NCBI GenBank assembly: GCA_040219085.1
Contig: JAVJTC010000009.1
Span: 62,001-126,000, forward strand
DNA length: 64,000 nucleotides
Direction: 5' to 3'
Source of the DNA: Acidimicrobiales bacterium
GTDB taxonomy: Bacteria > Actinomycetota > Acidimicrobiia > Acidimicrobiales > JAVJTC01
Both the position numbers and the translations under genes were made by a program. The notes below the pieces were generated by a model that was given only the letters and a program-made list of their open reading frames with translations, was not told where the DNA came from and did no database searches. Numbering within the stretch: the first letter of the stretch is position 1; every line of letters starts with the position of its first letter. Positions 53,764-60,607 of this stretch are shown piece by piece.

Positions 53764-54567
53764 TCAGAACTCGCGCCTGCGGGCCCCGGTCGGATCGACC
53801 TCGGTCCGCAGGATGTGCAGCTCCTCGGCACTGGGCTGCGCCGTCACGGCGATCTCGCCGTCGCTCGGCGCTATCTCGAAGCCGGTCGCCTCGCGCACCT
53901 GCTCCTCGGTGACGCCCGGATGCAGACTCTTGATACGCATCCGCTTCGAGTCGGGGTCGAAGTCGAAGACACACATGTTGGTGATGCACAGCTGGGGCCC
54001 GCCGGGCAATCCGAGGCGCTCGCGGTGGTCGCCGCCGTCGCCCCAGCCGATCCCTGACCTGAAGTCGAGGTTCTCGATGAAGGTCCGCGAATCGTGCGTC
54101 GAGCTCCACAGGTAGATACGCGGGATCATGCAGCCGAGATCGGCCATGCCGCCACCACCGGGGAGGCGGACCTTGGGCGAGTCGTAGGGCCCGATCACCG
54201 TGTTGTTGACGTTGCCGTACGCGTCCATCTGGGCACCGCGGAAGGCGAAGGTGTTGTAGCGCCGACCCTGGGACCAGGTCCAGAAGTCGAACGGTGAGTT
54301 CGACAACATCGCGGCGCCACCCCACAGCGAGTCCGACAGAGTCGACTCGCCGATCTCAGCCGGGTCGGCGTCGATCGCGATCGACGATGCCGCCCACACG
54401 AGATCGGGCGCGTGGGTCCGGCGGGCGAGCAGGTAGGCGCACACCGGGATGAACGACACGGCGCCGTTGAAGGCCTTCGTGTCGTTGGGCAGCGCCCGTG
54501 AGAACGTGACGACCATCAACTCGTCGATGGTGCAGTCGTAGCCGGGAACCTCGGGGATCTCGCTCAT
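53764..54567 (-). CDS. CoA-transferase-family beta subunit (IpdB-like)
   Basis: 267 residues of the glutaconate CoA-transferase B/IpdB type. Blocks: D-E-L-M-V-V-T-F-S-R-A-L, F-R-G-A-Q-M-D-A-Y-G-N-V-N-N-T, L-P-G-G-G-G-M-A-D-L-G. The beta chain in this family supplies part of the acyl-CoA site. It overlaps the alpha gene by 4 nt. In the IpdAB subgroup the pair acts as a ring-opening hydrolase of a bicyclic CoA ester, not as a transferase; which applies here is open. Confidence 0.87.
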   Translation of the reverse strand: MSEIPEVPGYDCTIDELMVVTFSRALPNDTKAFNGAVSFIPVCAYLLARRTHAPDLVWAASSIAIDADPAEIGESTLSDSLWGGAAMLSNSPFDFWTWSQGRRYNTFAFRGAQMDAYGNVNNTVIGPYDSPKVRLPGGGGMADLGCMIPRIYLWSSTHDSRTFIENLDFRSGIGWGDGGDHRERLGLPGGPQLCITNMCVFDFDPDSKRMRIKSLHPGVTEEQVREATGFEIAPSDGEIAVTAQPSAEELHILRTEVDPTGARRREF

Positions 54568-55451
54568 GCCCGTCCCTCCGTGGTCAACAGTGCCGCCGCC
54601 CCGCCGTTGGCGTCGAGGAAGTCCTCCCAGGTCTCGGGCGCCACCACCCGCTCAGTGAAGAAGGTCCGGAAAGCTTCAGGATCGCGCGACGCCTTCGAAT
54701 ACTCGAGGAAGAACGGCGAGTGGTGTCTGTAGTCGGGGAAGCAGGAAGTGGGGAACGCTCCGTGGGTGGCCGGGGCCACGGAGTCCACCATGAAGCGGGG
54801 ATAGGTCGTCTTCTCGGGTTCGTCGGTGAAGGTCCGGTGCGGGACCATCCGCTCGACGGTCACGATCGTCCGGTCGGCGGCGTTGACGATCTCGGAGTCC
54901 ATCCATACGAGCTTCGGCAGTACACGGACGTTGCCGGCGTCGTCGGCCTCGTGGGCGTGCACGAGGGAGATGTCGATCGGCAGGCGGGTGCACGCGACGT
55001 AGCGCTCACCGGTCGCCTCGTCGACCTCCTCGCGGATCGTGCCCGACTCGGTGTGGAGCCCCAACACGTCGGTGCCCAGACCCGCCTTCGTGGGCATGAA
55101 CGGCAACTGGTAGGCCTGCGCCTGACAGCGCGCGATCAACAGGTGCTCGGAGTACTCCTCGATGGCGACAGCGCCGGACTGCACCGCATGGCGGAAGTTG
55201 GGTGCGAGGCCGAGCCCTTCGAAGGAGATCAGCCCGCTCAGCACGCGCGACACGCATCCGCCGGCGACCAGCCAGTCCACGGGCATCCCCGCGACGATGG
55301 CGACCAGCGTGAGATCGCGCTTCTCCTGCCGGACGAGTTCGCGCACGAGTGCCATGGGTGCGCTGTTCATCGACAGGCCCCCCAGTGCGATCGTGGCTCC
55401 GTCCGGCACCGACTCGGCTGCTTCAGCCAGGGTGGTTACCTTGGAAGACAT
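54564..55451 (-). CDS. CoA-transferase-family alpha subunit (IpdA-like)
   Basis: 295 residues of the glutaconate CoA-transferase A/IpdA type: P-D-G-A-T-I-A-L-G-G-L-S at the N-terminus, V-L-S-G-L-I-S-F-E-G-L, and R-C-Q-A-Q-A-Y-Q-L-P-F-M-P-T-K-A-G-L-G-T-D. It forms a heterodimer or heterotetramer with the next gene product. It is first in a five-gene minus-strand operon. TAGGCC 6 nt before the ATG may be the -10 of a leaderless promoter, and the palindrome at 55463-55480 abuts it. Confidence 0.88.
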   Translation of the reverse strand: MSSKVTTLAEAAESVPDGATIALGGLSMNSAPMALVRELVRQEKRDLTLVAIVAGMPVDWLVAGGCVSRVLSGLISFEGLGLAPNFRHAVQSGAVAIEEYSEHLLIARCQAQAYQLPFMPTKAGLGTDVLGLHTESGTIREEVDEATGERYVACTRLPIDISLVHAHEADDAGNVRVLPKLVWMDSEIVNAADRTIVTVERMVPHRTFTDEPEKTTYPRFMVDSVAPATHGAFPTSCFPDYRHHSPFFLEYSKASRDPEAFRTFFTERVVAPETWEDFLDANGGAAALLTTEGRA

Positions 55452-55462
55452 GGCCTAGGCCT

Positions 55463-55480
55463 ACCAAACGATCGTTTGTC
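55463..55480. promoter_or_regulatory. Operator-like palindrome ACCAAACGATCGTTTGTC
   Basis: Perfect 14-bp core CAAACGATCGTTTG, 12 bp upstream of the CoA-transferase start and in the intergenic region shared with the divergent conserved gene and selenoprotein. It agrees with the 21085 site at both AAACG/CGTTT half-sites. Confidence 0.7.
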
Positions 55481-55571
55481 GGGGCAACAAGCGCCCGGTA
55501 CGTTCAGGACCGGGAGCGCCTCGCGAGCTGCGATGCGCGGCGGCGTCCACAGCGCACAGGGGGAAGACACC

Positions 55572-56647
55572 GTGGCAGAGCTGACATCGGAGAGGGTCAC
55601 CTTCGACGAGGGCGACATGCTCGAGGAGTTCCACGCCAGGGGATGGACCGACGGCCTCCCGTCGTCGCGCCCACCCCCAAACGCGTCGAGGCGATGCTCT
55701 CGCATGCGGGACTCGACCCCGATGCCGTGATCGGGGTCGTCACGGACCGTGACCGTGAACTCACCGCCGAGAAAGCGGCCATCAACGCCGTGCTGGCGGG
55801 GTGCCTGCCGATCCATTTCCCCGTCGTCGTCGCCGGGCTGTCCGCGATGATGGATGACGCGTTCAACGCCCACACCGTGATGACCTCCACCGGCGGTGCC
55901 GCCCTGTGCCTGGTTGTCTCGGGCCCCGTGGTCGAGGAGATCGGGATCAAGGCCACCCACAACGTGCTCGGCCCCGGCAACCGGGCCAACGCCTCGATCG
56001 GTCGTGCACTGCGCCTCGTCGCACGCAACGTCTTCGGCGCCCGCACGGGTGAGATGGACGCGAGTTCGTTCGGCAACCCCGGCAAGTTCACGATGTGCAT
56101 CGGCGAGAACCAGCCCTACGGAGACTGGGAGCGGCTACGCGACGAGTTCGGCTACGGGTCCGACGAGTCGTGCGTGATGATCATGGGAACCGAGGGCCCC
56201 CACCAGATCGCCAACCTCACCCAGGGCGATCCCGACGCCCTGTGCCGGATGTACGCGGCCGCCATGAACACCCCGTCCACGCTGTGTGCCGGTCGGCGCT
56301 CCCAGGTCATCGTGCTGCTCGGCCCGGAGCACGGGGGCGCGATCGCGGAAGCGGGTTGGAGCCGTCAGAAGGTCCGCGAGACGGTCGCGCACCACGCCCG
56401 CCTCTCAGCGGAGCAACTCGAGGCCGCCGGCATCAAGGTCGACACCTCCAGTTCCATCCCGATGGTTCCCGACGACGACGGGCTGTTCCCCCGGGTCGGA
56501 AGCCCCGATGACATCTTCCTGGTGACCGCGGGGGGCCACGGCGCCGGCTGGTCGGCCTACATCCCCGCCTGGGCACCACCCAACAACTCGGCCGCGGCCC
56601 ATCGCCGCGTCATGCCACCCGGGCAGGGTCTTCCGGTCGTCGGCTAG
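55572..56647 (+). pseudogene. Conserved protein paired with UGSC-type selenoproteins; one-base frameshift near 55660
   Basis: The start is GTG with AGGGGGA upstream; frame 1 gives M-A-E-L-T-S-E-R-V through G-W-T-D-G-L-P. The natural continuation V-V-A-P-T-P-K-R-V-E-A-M-L is found in the -1 frame and stays open to the TAG at 56645. Adding one C to the CCC run at 55658-55660 restores a single 358-residue protein. The family (T-D-G-L-P-V-V-P-P-T-P-like) has no function known to me but is recalled next to UGSC proteins. No slippery heptamer is visible, so a true mutation or an assembly error is likelier than programmed shifting. Confidence 0.78.
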
Positions 56648-56690
56648 CATTGAATTCGACGACGTCCTCGAGACGTCACAGGGGGTTGCG

Positions 56691-57227
56691 ATGAGCACCA
56701 TCACCGTGTTGTCACCGGAGTACGAGACGGTCACGACGTCCGTCTCGATGGCTCCGCGCCGCCGTCCAGCCGAGGGCGAAGAGTGGACGATCACACTCAT
56801 CGACAACGGCAAGTCGAACGCGAAGACCATCTTGACGATGCTCGCCGACCGCCTGACCGAGCGGCTGCCGATCACCCGGGTGGACATCCACTCCAAGCCC
56901 GCGGCGGGCAAGCCGATCGACCGCGACACGGCCGAGATGTTCGCGGCCCGTTCCCACCTGGTGATCTCCGGGGTGGGTGACTGAGGCGCCTGCACCGCGT
57001 GCAGTTTGCACGACGCCGTCCAGATCGAAGCCCTGGGAATCCCCGCCGCCCTGATCATCACTGAGCCGTTCATTCCGGTCGTGGCGTCTTTCGCCCCGAC
57101 CCTCGGTATGGAGTCCTACCCGACCAACGTGTTGCCCCACCCGGTGGGGACGCTCGACGACGATGCCCTCCAGAAGTTGGTCGAGGGCATCGTGGATCAG
57201 GTGGAACAGAACCTCATCAGCACCTGA
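56691..57227 (+). CDS. Probable selenoprotein of the UGSC family (TGA at 56982-56984 read as selenocysteine)
   Basis: 178 residues when the in-frame TGA is read as Sec98. The N-terminal half (S-T-I-T-V-L-S-P, then T-I-T-L-I-D-N-G-K-S-N-A) and C-terminal half (H-D-A-V-Q-I-E-A-L-G-I-P, then E-P-F-I-P-V, ending at TGA 57225) are in the same frame and belong to one fold. They join at G-V-G-D-U-G-A-C-T-A-C-S, where UGSC proteins have G-D-U-G-S-C-T-S-C-S. Stopping at TGA would give a 97-residue stub lacking the redox centre. Sec98, Cys101 and Cys104 suggest redox or reductive chemistry. A SECIS-like hairpin follows directly. AGGGGGT serves as ribosome binding site. Confidence 0.88.
56982..57017 (+). 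promoter_or_regulatory. SECIS-like element (UGA plus hairpin)
   Basis: Starting at the TGA, GGCG (56985-56988) can pair with CGCC (57014-57017), and above it CGUGCA (56998-57003) pairs perfectly with UGCACG (57007-57012) around a GUU loop. The loop G is 20 nt after the UGA, close to the spacing recalled for E. coli fdhF, where GGUC sits on a GCA/UGC stem. A competing stem CUGCAC/GUGCAG (56990-57004) is possible. Confidence 0.7.
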
Positions 57228-57276
57228 GGCGGACCGACACGGTTTCCGGTCGCCGGGCGTTGGACCGCCGGGCCAC

Positions 57277-58467
57277 TCAGTCGTCGCGTAGCGAGGTGCC
57301 GTCGACGTCGTCGTAGCGCGCGACGCCGATCAGTGCGAGCGTCCGCACGACGTCGGCCTTGAAGATGTCCAGCATCTTCGTGACGCCGCCTTCGCCGCCG
57401 GCACACAGTCCCCAGAACCAGGGCCGTCCGCCCATGGTGGCCGAAGCCCCGAGGGCCTTGGCCTTCACTATGTCCTCGCCGCGCCGCACGCCACCGTCGA
57501 GGATCACCTCGGCGCGGTCACCGACCACGTCGACGACCTCCGGGAGCACCTCGAGCGCACCGGGCACGGAATCGAGTTGCCGTCCGCCGTGATTCGAGAC
57601 GATCACGCCGTCGGCCCCATGATCGACGGCGTGCTTGGCGTCGGCGGCGGTCATGACGCCCTTCACCAGCAACGGGCCGTCCCACATGCGCCGCAGCTCT
57701 GAGAGGTCCGCCCAGGTCTTGGTGGGATCGTTGAGCTCACGGTCCACGTAGACGCCGACCGATGCCACGTCCACGTCGCCCTCGACCACGTCGGTGAGGC
57801 TGCCGAAGTTGATATCGGGACCGGTCAGCAGGTGGTACAGCCACCACCACCGCCACGAGGTGTCGAGGGCTCCCCGCAGTCGGATCTGCGGAGGGAGGGT
57901 CATGCCGTTGCGGAAGTCCCGCTCGCGCTTGCCCACGGCCGGCACGTCGATGGTCAACACCAGCGCCTCGTACCCCGACCGCTTCGCCCGGTCGACGAGG
58001 GACTTGACCACCTCGGGGCTCTTCCAGAGGTAGAGCTGGAACCAGACCGGTCCGGTCGCGACGTCGGCGATCTCCTCCATCGAGTAGCTCGAGCCGGTGC
58101 TCACGACGAAGACCGTGCCGGCCTTCCCGGCGGCGCGGGCGGTGGCCAGTTCACCCTCGCGGTGCACGAGCCGGGCGAGGCCTGCCGGGCCGCAGATGAA
58201 CGGGACGTCGAGTTGGTGATCGAAGACCTTCGTCGAGATGTCACGGCCGGAGACGTCGGAGAGAAATCGTGGTGCCCAACGGACCTGCTCGAAGGCGGTC
58301 CGGTTGGCGCGCAGGGTGACCTCGCCGTCGGCACCGCCGGCGACGAAGTCGTAGATCATCTTCGGCAGCCGCCGCTTCGCGACCTTCTCGAAGTCGCCGT
58401 AGCTGTTGAGACGATCGAGGCCCTGCGGGCCGAGCCGGATCATCCCGGCGAGATCGGAAACCTTCAT
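57277..58467 (-). CDS. FMN-dependent alpha-hydroxy-acid dehydrogenase (LldD-like)
   Basis: 396-residue TIM-barrel FMN enzyme of the L-lactate dehydrogenase/glycolate oxidase family. The N-terminal pattern K-M-I-Y-D-F-V-A-G-G-A-D-G-E-V-T replaces the usual F-D-Y; the catalytic His/Arg pair is in S-N-H-G-G-R-Q-L-D and FMN-phosphate binding in L-D-G-G-V-R-R-G. The ATG at 58467 lies 32 bp after the PanE-like stop, so the two form an operon. It may oxidise a 2-hydroxy acid related to the reductase product; mycofactocin-type electron acceptors are not encoded here. Confidence 0.9.
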   Translation of the reverse strand: MKVSDLAGMIRLGPQGLDRLNSYGDFEKVAKRRLPKMIYDFVAGGADGEVTLRANRTAFEQVRWAPRFLSDVSGRDISTKVFDHQLDVPFICGPAGLARLVHREGELATARAAGKAGTVFVVSTGSSYSMEEIADVATGPVWFQLYLWKSPEVVKSLVDRAKRSGYEALVLTIDVPAVGKRERDFRNGMTLPPQIRLRGALDTSWRWWWLYHLLTGPDINFGSLTDVVEGDVDVASVGVYVDRELNDPTKTWADLSELRRMWDGPLLVKGVMTAADAKHAVDHGADGVIVSNHGGRQLDSVPGALEVLPEVVDVVGDRAEVILDGGVRRGEDIVKAKALGASATMGGRPWFWGLCAGGEGGVTKMLDIFKADVVRTLALIGVARYDDVDGTSLRDD

Positions 58468-58498
58468 CGTCGTGTTCCTCCTCGGGACATCGGAGTCC

Positions 58499-59494
58499 TC
58501 ACAGTTCGCGGCCGATCTCGGCGCGGATCTGCGTGTCGACACCCGTCATCAGCCGGGCGACGGTACGCAGCGCCGGGACCGCCAGTTCGTGGCGGTCGGC
58601 GACGGCGAGCAGGTCGTTGTAGACCGCGTCGATCTCGAGCGGGCGGCGTCGCTCGATCGACTGCAGAGCGGAGACCTTCATGTCGGTCTGGCCGGCGTCG
58701 ACGAGGTGCTGACCCACCGACGTGAGCCGCGCACGCGCGTCCGCTCGCGACAGTCGCACGAGCGAACCCGCCTGGAGGGGGCCCGGCATGTCCACCATGG
58801 AGATCCCTTCGGCGGCTGCGATGGCGGCCCCGTCGAGGGCCACGTCCAGGAAGGCGTCACATGTCTCGGTCGTCATGAGCATCCGGAAGTAGTCCATACG
58901 GGTCAGGCCCTGCACGCCCATCGCCGCGGCGGCGAGCACGCCTTTGGACCACAAGACGTCGACGATGTCGTCGCGGACCTCGGTCTGACACGGAAGGATG
59001 GCCGCGATCTCGGCGGCTGCACCCGGACGGGTCGTGTCGAGGTCACCGAGGTACGTGGAGCCGGTGAAGGTGTGGGACGCGACGCCGGGCTCTTCGAGCG
59101 TGCCACCGACCATCGACACGCATCCGACTGCGGCTTCGCCGAATCGCTCGACGAGCGGATCAGCCTGGGCGACGCCGTTCTGTATCGAGAACGCGAGCGA
59201 GGGGCCCCCGGTGTAGTCGCCCAGCAGACCCGCGACGTCGAAGTTCTTCGCGGCGACGAGGACCATGTCGGCGTCGGGCGCGTCCGCAGCGGCGTCGACC
59301 GCCCCCATCGCGACGACGCGCTCAGCGCCGTCGAGGGTCCGGAACCGCAGTCCGCCGGCCGCCACGGCTTCGGCATGCGCCGTCCGTGCGACGATCGTGA
59401 CGTCGTGACCGGCGTCGGCCAGCCAAGCTGCGTAGACCGAACCGAGTGATCCTGCACCGAGCACAACGACCGAGCGTGATGTTGGCTCTTCCAC
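58499..59494 (-). CDS. Ketopantoate reductase (PanE/ApbA) family protein
   Basis: 331 residues. NADP loop G-A-G-S-L-G-S-V-Y-A near residue 12, N-G-V-A-Q for the hinge, catalytic Lys in W-S-K-G-V-L, and the C-terminal S-I-E-R-R-R-P-L-E-I-D that binds substrate. The usual Asn four residues after the catalytic Lys is not evident, so the substrate may be another 2-keto acid rather than 2-dehydropantoate. First gene of a two-gene operon with the FMN dehydrogenase. Confidence 0.88.
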   Translation of the reverse strand: MEEPTSRSVVVLGAGSLGSVYAAWLADAGHDVTIVARTAHAEAVAAGGLRFRTLDGAERVVAMGAVDAAADAPDADMVLVAAKNFDVAGLLGDYTGGPSLAFSIQNGVAQADPLVERFGEAAVGCVSMVGGTLEEPGVASHTFTGSTYLGDLDTTRPGAAAEIAAILPCQTEVRDDIVDVLWSKGVLAAAAMGVQGLTRMDYFRMLMTTETCDAFLDVALDGAAIAAAEGISMVDMPGPLQAGSLVRLSRADARARLTSVGQHLVDAGQTDMKVSALQSIERRRPLEIDAVYNDLLAVADRHELAVPALRTVARLMTGVDTQIRAEIGREL

Positions 59495-59552
59495 GTGTGT
59501 CCCCCTTGGCGGGCGACACTACCGCCCTGGGACACTCCGGTTCGAAACGCCC

Positions 59553-59951
59553 CTATTCGAATACCACCCGCTCGCGCAACCAGCGAGCGAACTCGCCCTC
59601 GTCGATGTTTCCGGCCGCGACAGCGAGCATTGCGCTCTCCGCATCGTCCACATCGAGAGACTCGGGCTCCCACCGCCCCCCGTTGAGGTCGATGAACATG
59701 ACCAGCGCGGCCCACGCGGCCCGCTTGTTCCCATCCGGAAGCGGGTGGTTCCGCGCCAAGCGCCAGCAGAGGACTGCTGCCTTGTCGACGATGTCGGGGT
59801 AGAACTCCTCCTCACCGAAGCCCGCACCGGGGGCGTGGAGCGCGGAATCAGCGAGGTCGATGCGGCTTGACTTCGCCAGCGCCCATGCCGGCACCCCGGT
59901 GACCTGCTCGGCCAACCAGAGGTACTCGGCCAGCCCTAGATAGCGGGTCAC
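59553..59951 (-). CDS. doc: Doc-type Fic-domain toxin
   Basis: 132-residue Fic/Doc protein. The active motif H-P-L-P-D-G-N-K-R (His69 to Arg77) keeps the catalytic His, the anion loop and Arg. Family knowledge: Doc is a kinase that phosphorylates EF-Tu; related Fic proteins AMPylate. The ATG overlaps the antitoxin stop by 4 nt (59948-59951), giving the usual antitoxin-first operon. Length is normal for Doc. Confidence 0.9.
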   Translation of the reverse strand: MTRYLGLAEYLWLAEQVTGVPAWALAKSSRIDLADSALHAPGAGFGEEEFYPDIVDKAAVLCWRLARNHPLPDGNKRAAWAALVMFIDLNGGRWEPESLDVDDAESAMLAVAAGNIDEGEFARWLRERVVFE

Positions 59952-60157
59952 TTCGCAAGGCGGTCGAGCAACTCCTTGTCCCGCTCGAGAAGGCGTATCG
60001 CGCGAGATGTGAAGTCCTTGTCGGCTCGAACCCGATCGATCTCCCGAGTGAGGGAATCGACGATCAGCTGATTGACACTCGTCCCGCGTACCCGCGCAAC
60101 GGCCTCGGCCTCGTCAGCGAGCTCCTCGGGTAGCCGAACCGTTGTCTGCTTCGTCAT
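59948..60157 (-). CDS. Ribbon-helix-helix antitoxin of the Doc pair
   Basis: 69-residue protein with an N-terminal ribbon-helix-helix fold (K-Q-T-T-V-R-L-P-E-E-L-A-D-E-A and G-T-S-V-N-Q-L-I) and a charged C-terminal helix that should cover the toxin. It replaces the Phd-type antitoxin often found with Doc. ATG at 60157 is chosen as the start of the fold; an upstream in-frame extension cannot be excluded. A perfect palindrome lies 7 nt upstream. Confidence 0.87.
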   Translation of the reverse strand: MTKQTTVRLPEELADEAEAVARVRGTSVNQLIVDSLTREIDRVRADKDFTSRAIRLLERDKELLDRLAK

Positions 60158-60164
60158 GAGGGCA

Positions 60165-60180
60165 TGATATCTCGATATCA
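60165..60180. promoter_or_regulatory. Palindromic operator TGATATCTCGATATCA
   Basis: Perfect 7-2-7 inverted repeat just upstream of the antitoxin start. Its AT-rich arms stand out in this GC-rich region. It is the natural autoregulatory site for the ribbon-helix-helix protein, and its TATC cores may overlap the -10 box. Confidence 0.75.
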
Positions 60181-60183
60181 GGA

Positions 60184-60309
60184 CTACGCCAGTCGAATCG
60201 GGCGCATCATGCAGACCGCCTGGGGGATGTCCACCCACCGGCCCCACGGCGCCGCGTCGACGAAGCCCTCCCGCCGGTAGGCCGCAACGGCCTCGGGCTG
60301 GCGGTCCCG
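60184..60309 (-). pseudogene. C-terminal remnant of a GNAT acetyltransferase
   Basis: A frame of about 41 codons reads Q-P-E-A-V-A-A-Y-R-R-E-G-F-V-D-A-A-P-W-G and then A-V-C-M-M-R-P-I to a stop. This is the typical last beta-alpha unit of GNAT enzymes (A-x-x-L-Y-R-R-x-G-F). An in-frame stop (60310-60312) closes it upstream and no N-terminal half is visible. The rest of 60310-60556 shows no convincing gene or RNA in either strand. Confidence 0.5.
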
Positions 60310-60556
60310 TCAGAGGGCGCCCGGCCCCGCTGTGCGGTCTCAGGCGTAGCAGCAGGATCGTAACCATTCACGGTGGGTGAAGTCTGCCCACACGTCCCGT
60401 TCCCGCCGATGCGTCCCCATGCGCCCACGCGCAACAGTCGAACGGCTCCGGGCTCAGTGCGACCACAACCCACTCCAGGCACTTCCGCCGGAGGCGGTGG
60501 CTATCGGCTCCGGCAGGCGACGGTTCTGAGATCATGGCGAACCCGGGGCGGGAACG

Positions 60557-60603
60557 AGGCTCGTGCCGACGGGCCAGGGGGAGGAACCGGTCGGCACGAG
60601 CCT
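60557..60603 (-). terminator. Long hairpin after the ABC importer operon
   Basis: Two perfect 14-bp arms (AGGCTCGTGCCGAC at 60557-60570 and GTCGGCACGAGCCT at 60590-60603) around a 19-nt loop, 4 bp after the stop of the minus-strand binding-protein gene. No T-run follows on either strand, so it could terminate with help or protect the mRNA end. Confidence 0.6.
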
Positions 60604-60607
60604 GCGA

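Noticed and set aside
55656-55664. Programmed -1 frameshift in the conserved gene
   Set aside because: The sequence GGCCTCCCGTC offers no X-XXY-YYZ slippery heptamer and no clear downstream pseudoknot was seen; a missing base is simpler.
57006-57227. A separate 73-residue ORF starting at TTG 57006
   Set aside because: It is in the same frame as 56691-56984 and continues the same protein family; it starts inside the putative SECIS stem and has no ribosome binding site. It is the C-terminal half of the selenoprotein.
60310-60556. tRNA or small RNA gene in the longest intergenic stretch
   Set aside because: No cloverleaf with a GTTCnA-type T-loop or CCA end could be drawn on either strand; only scattered short hairpins were found.
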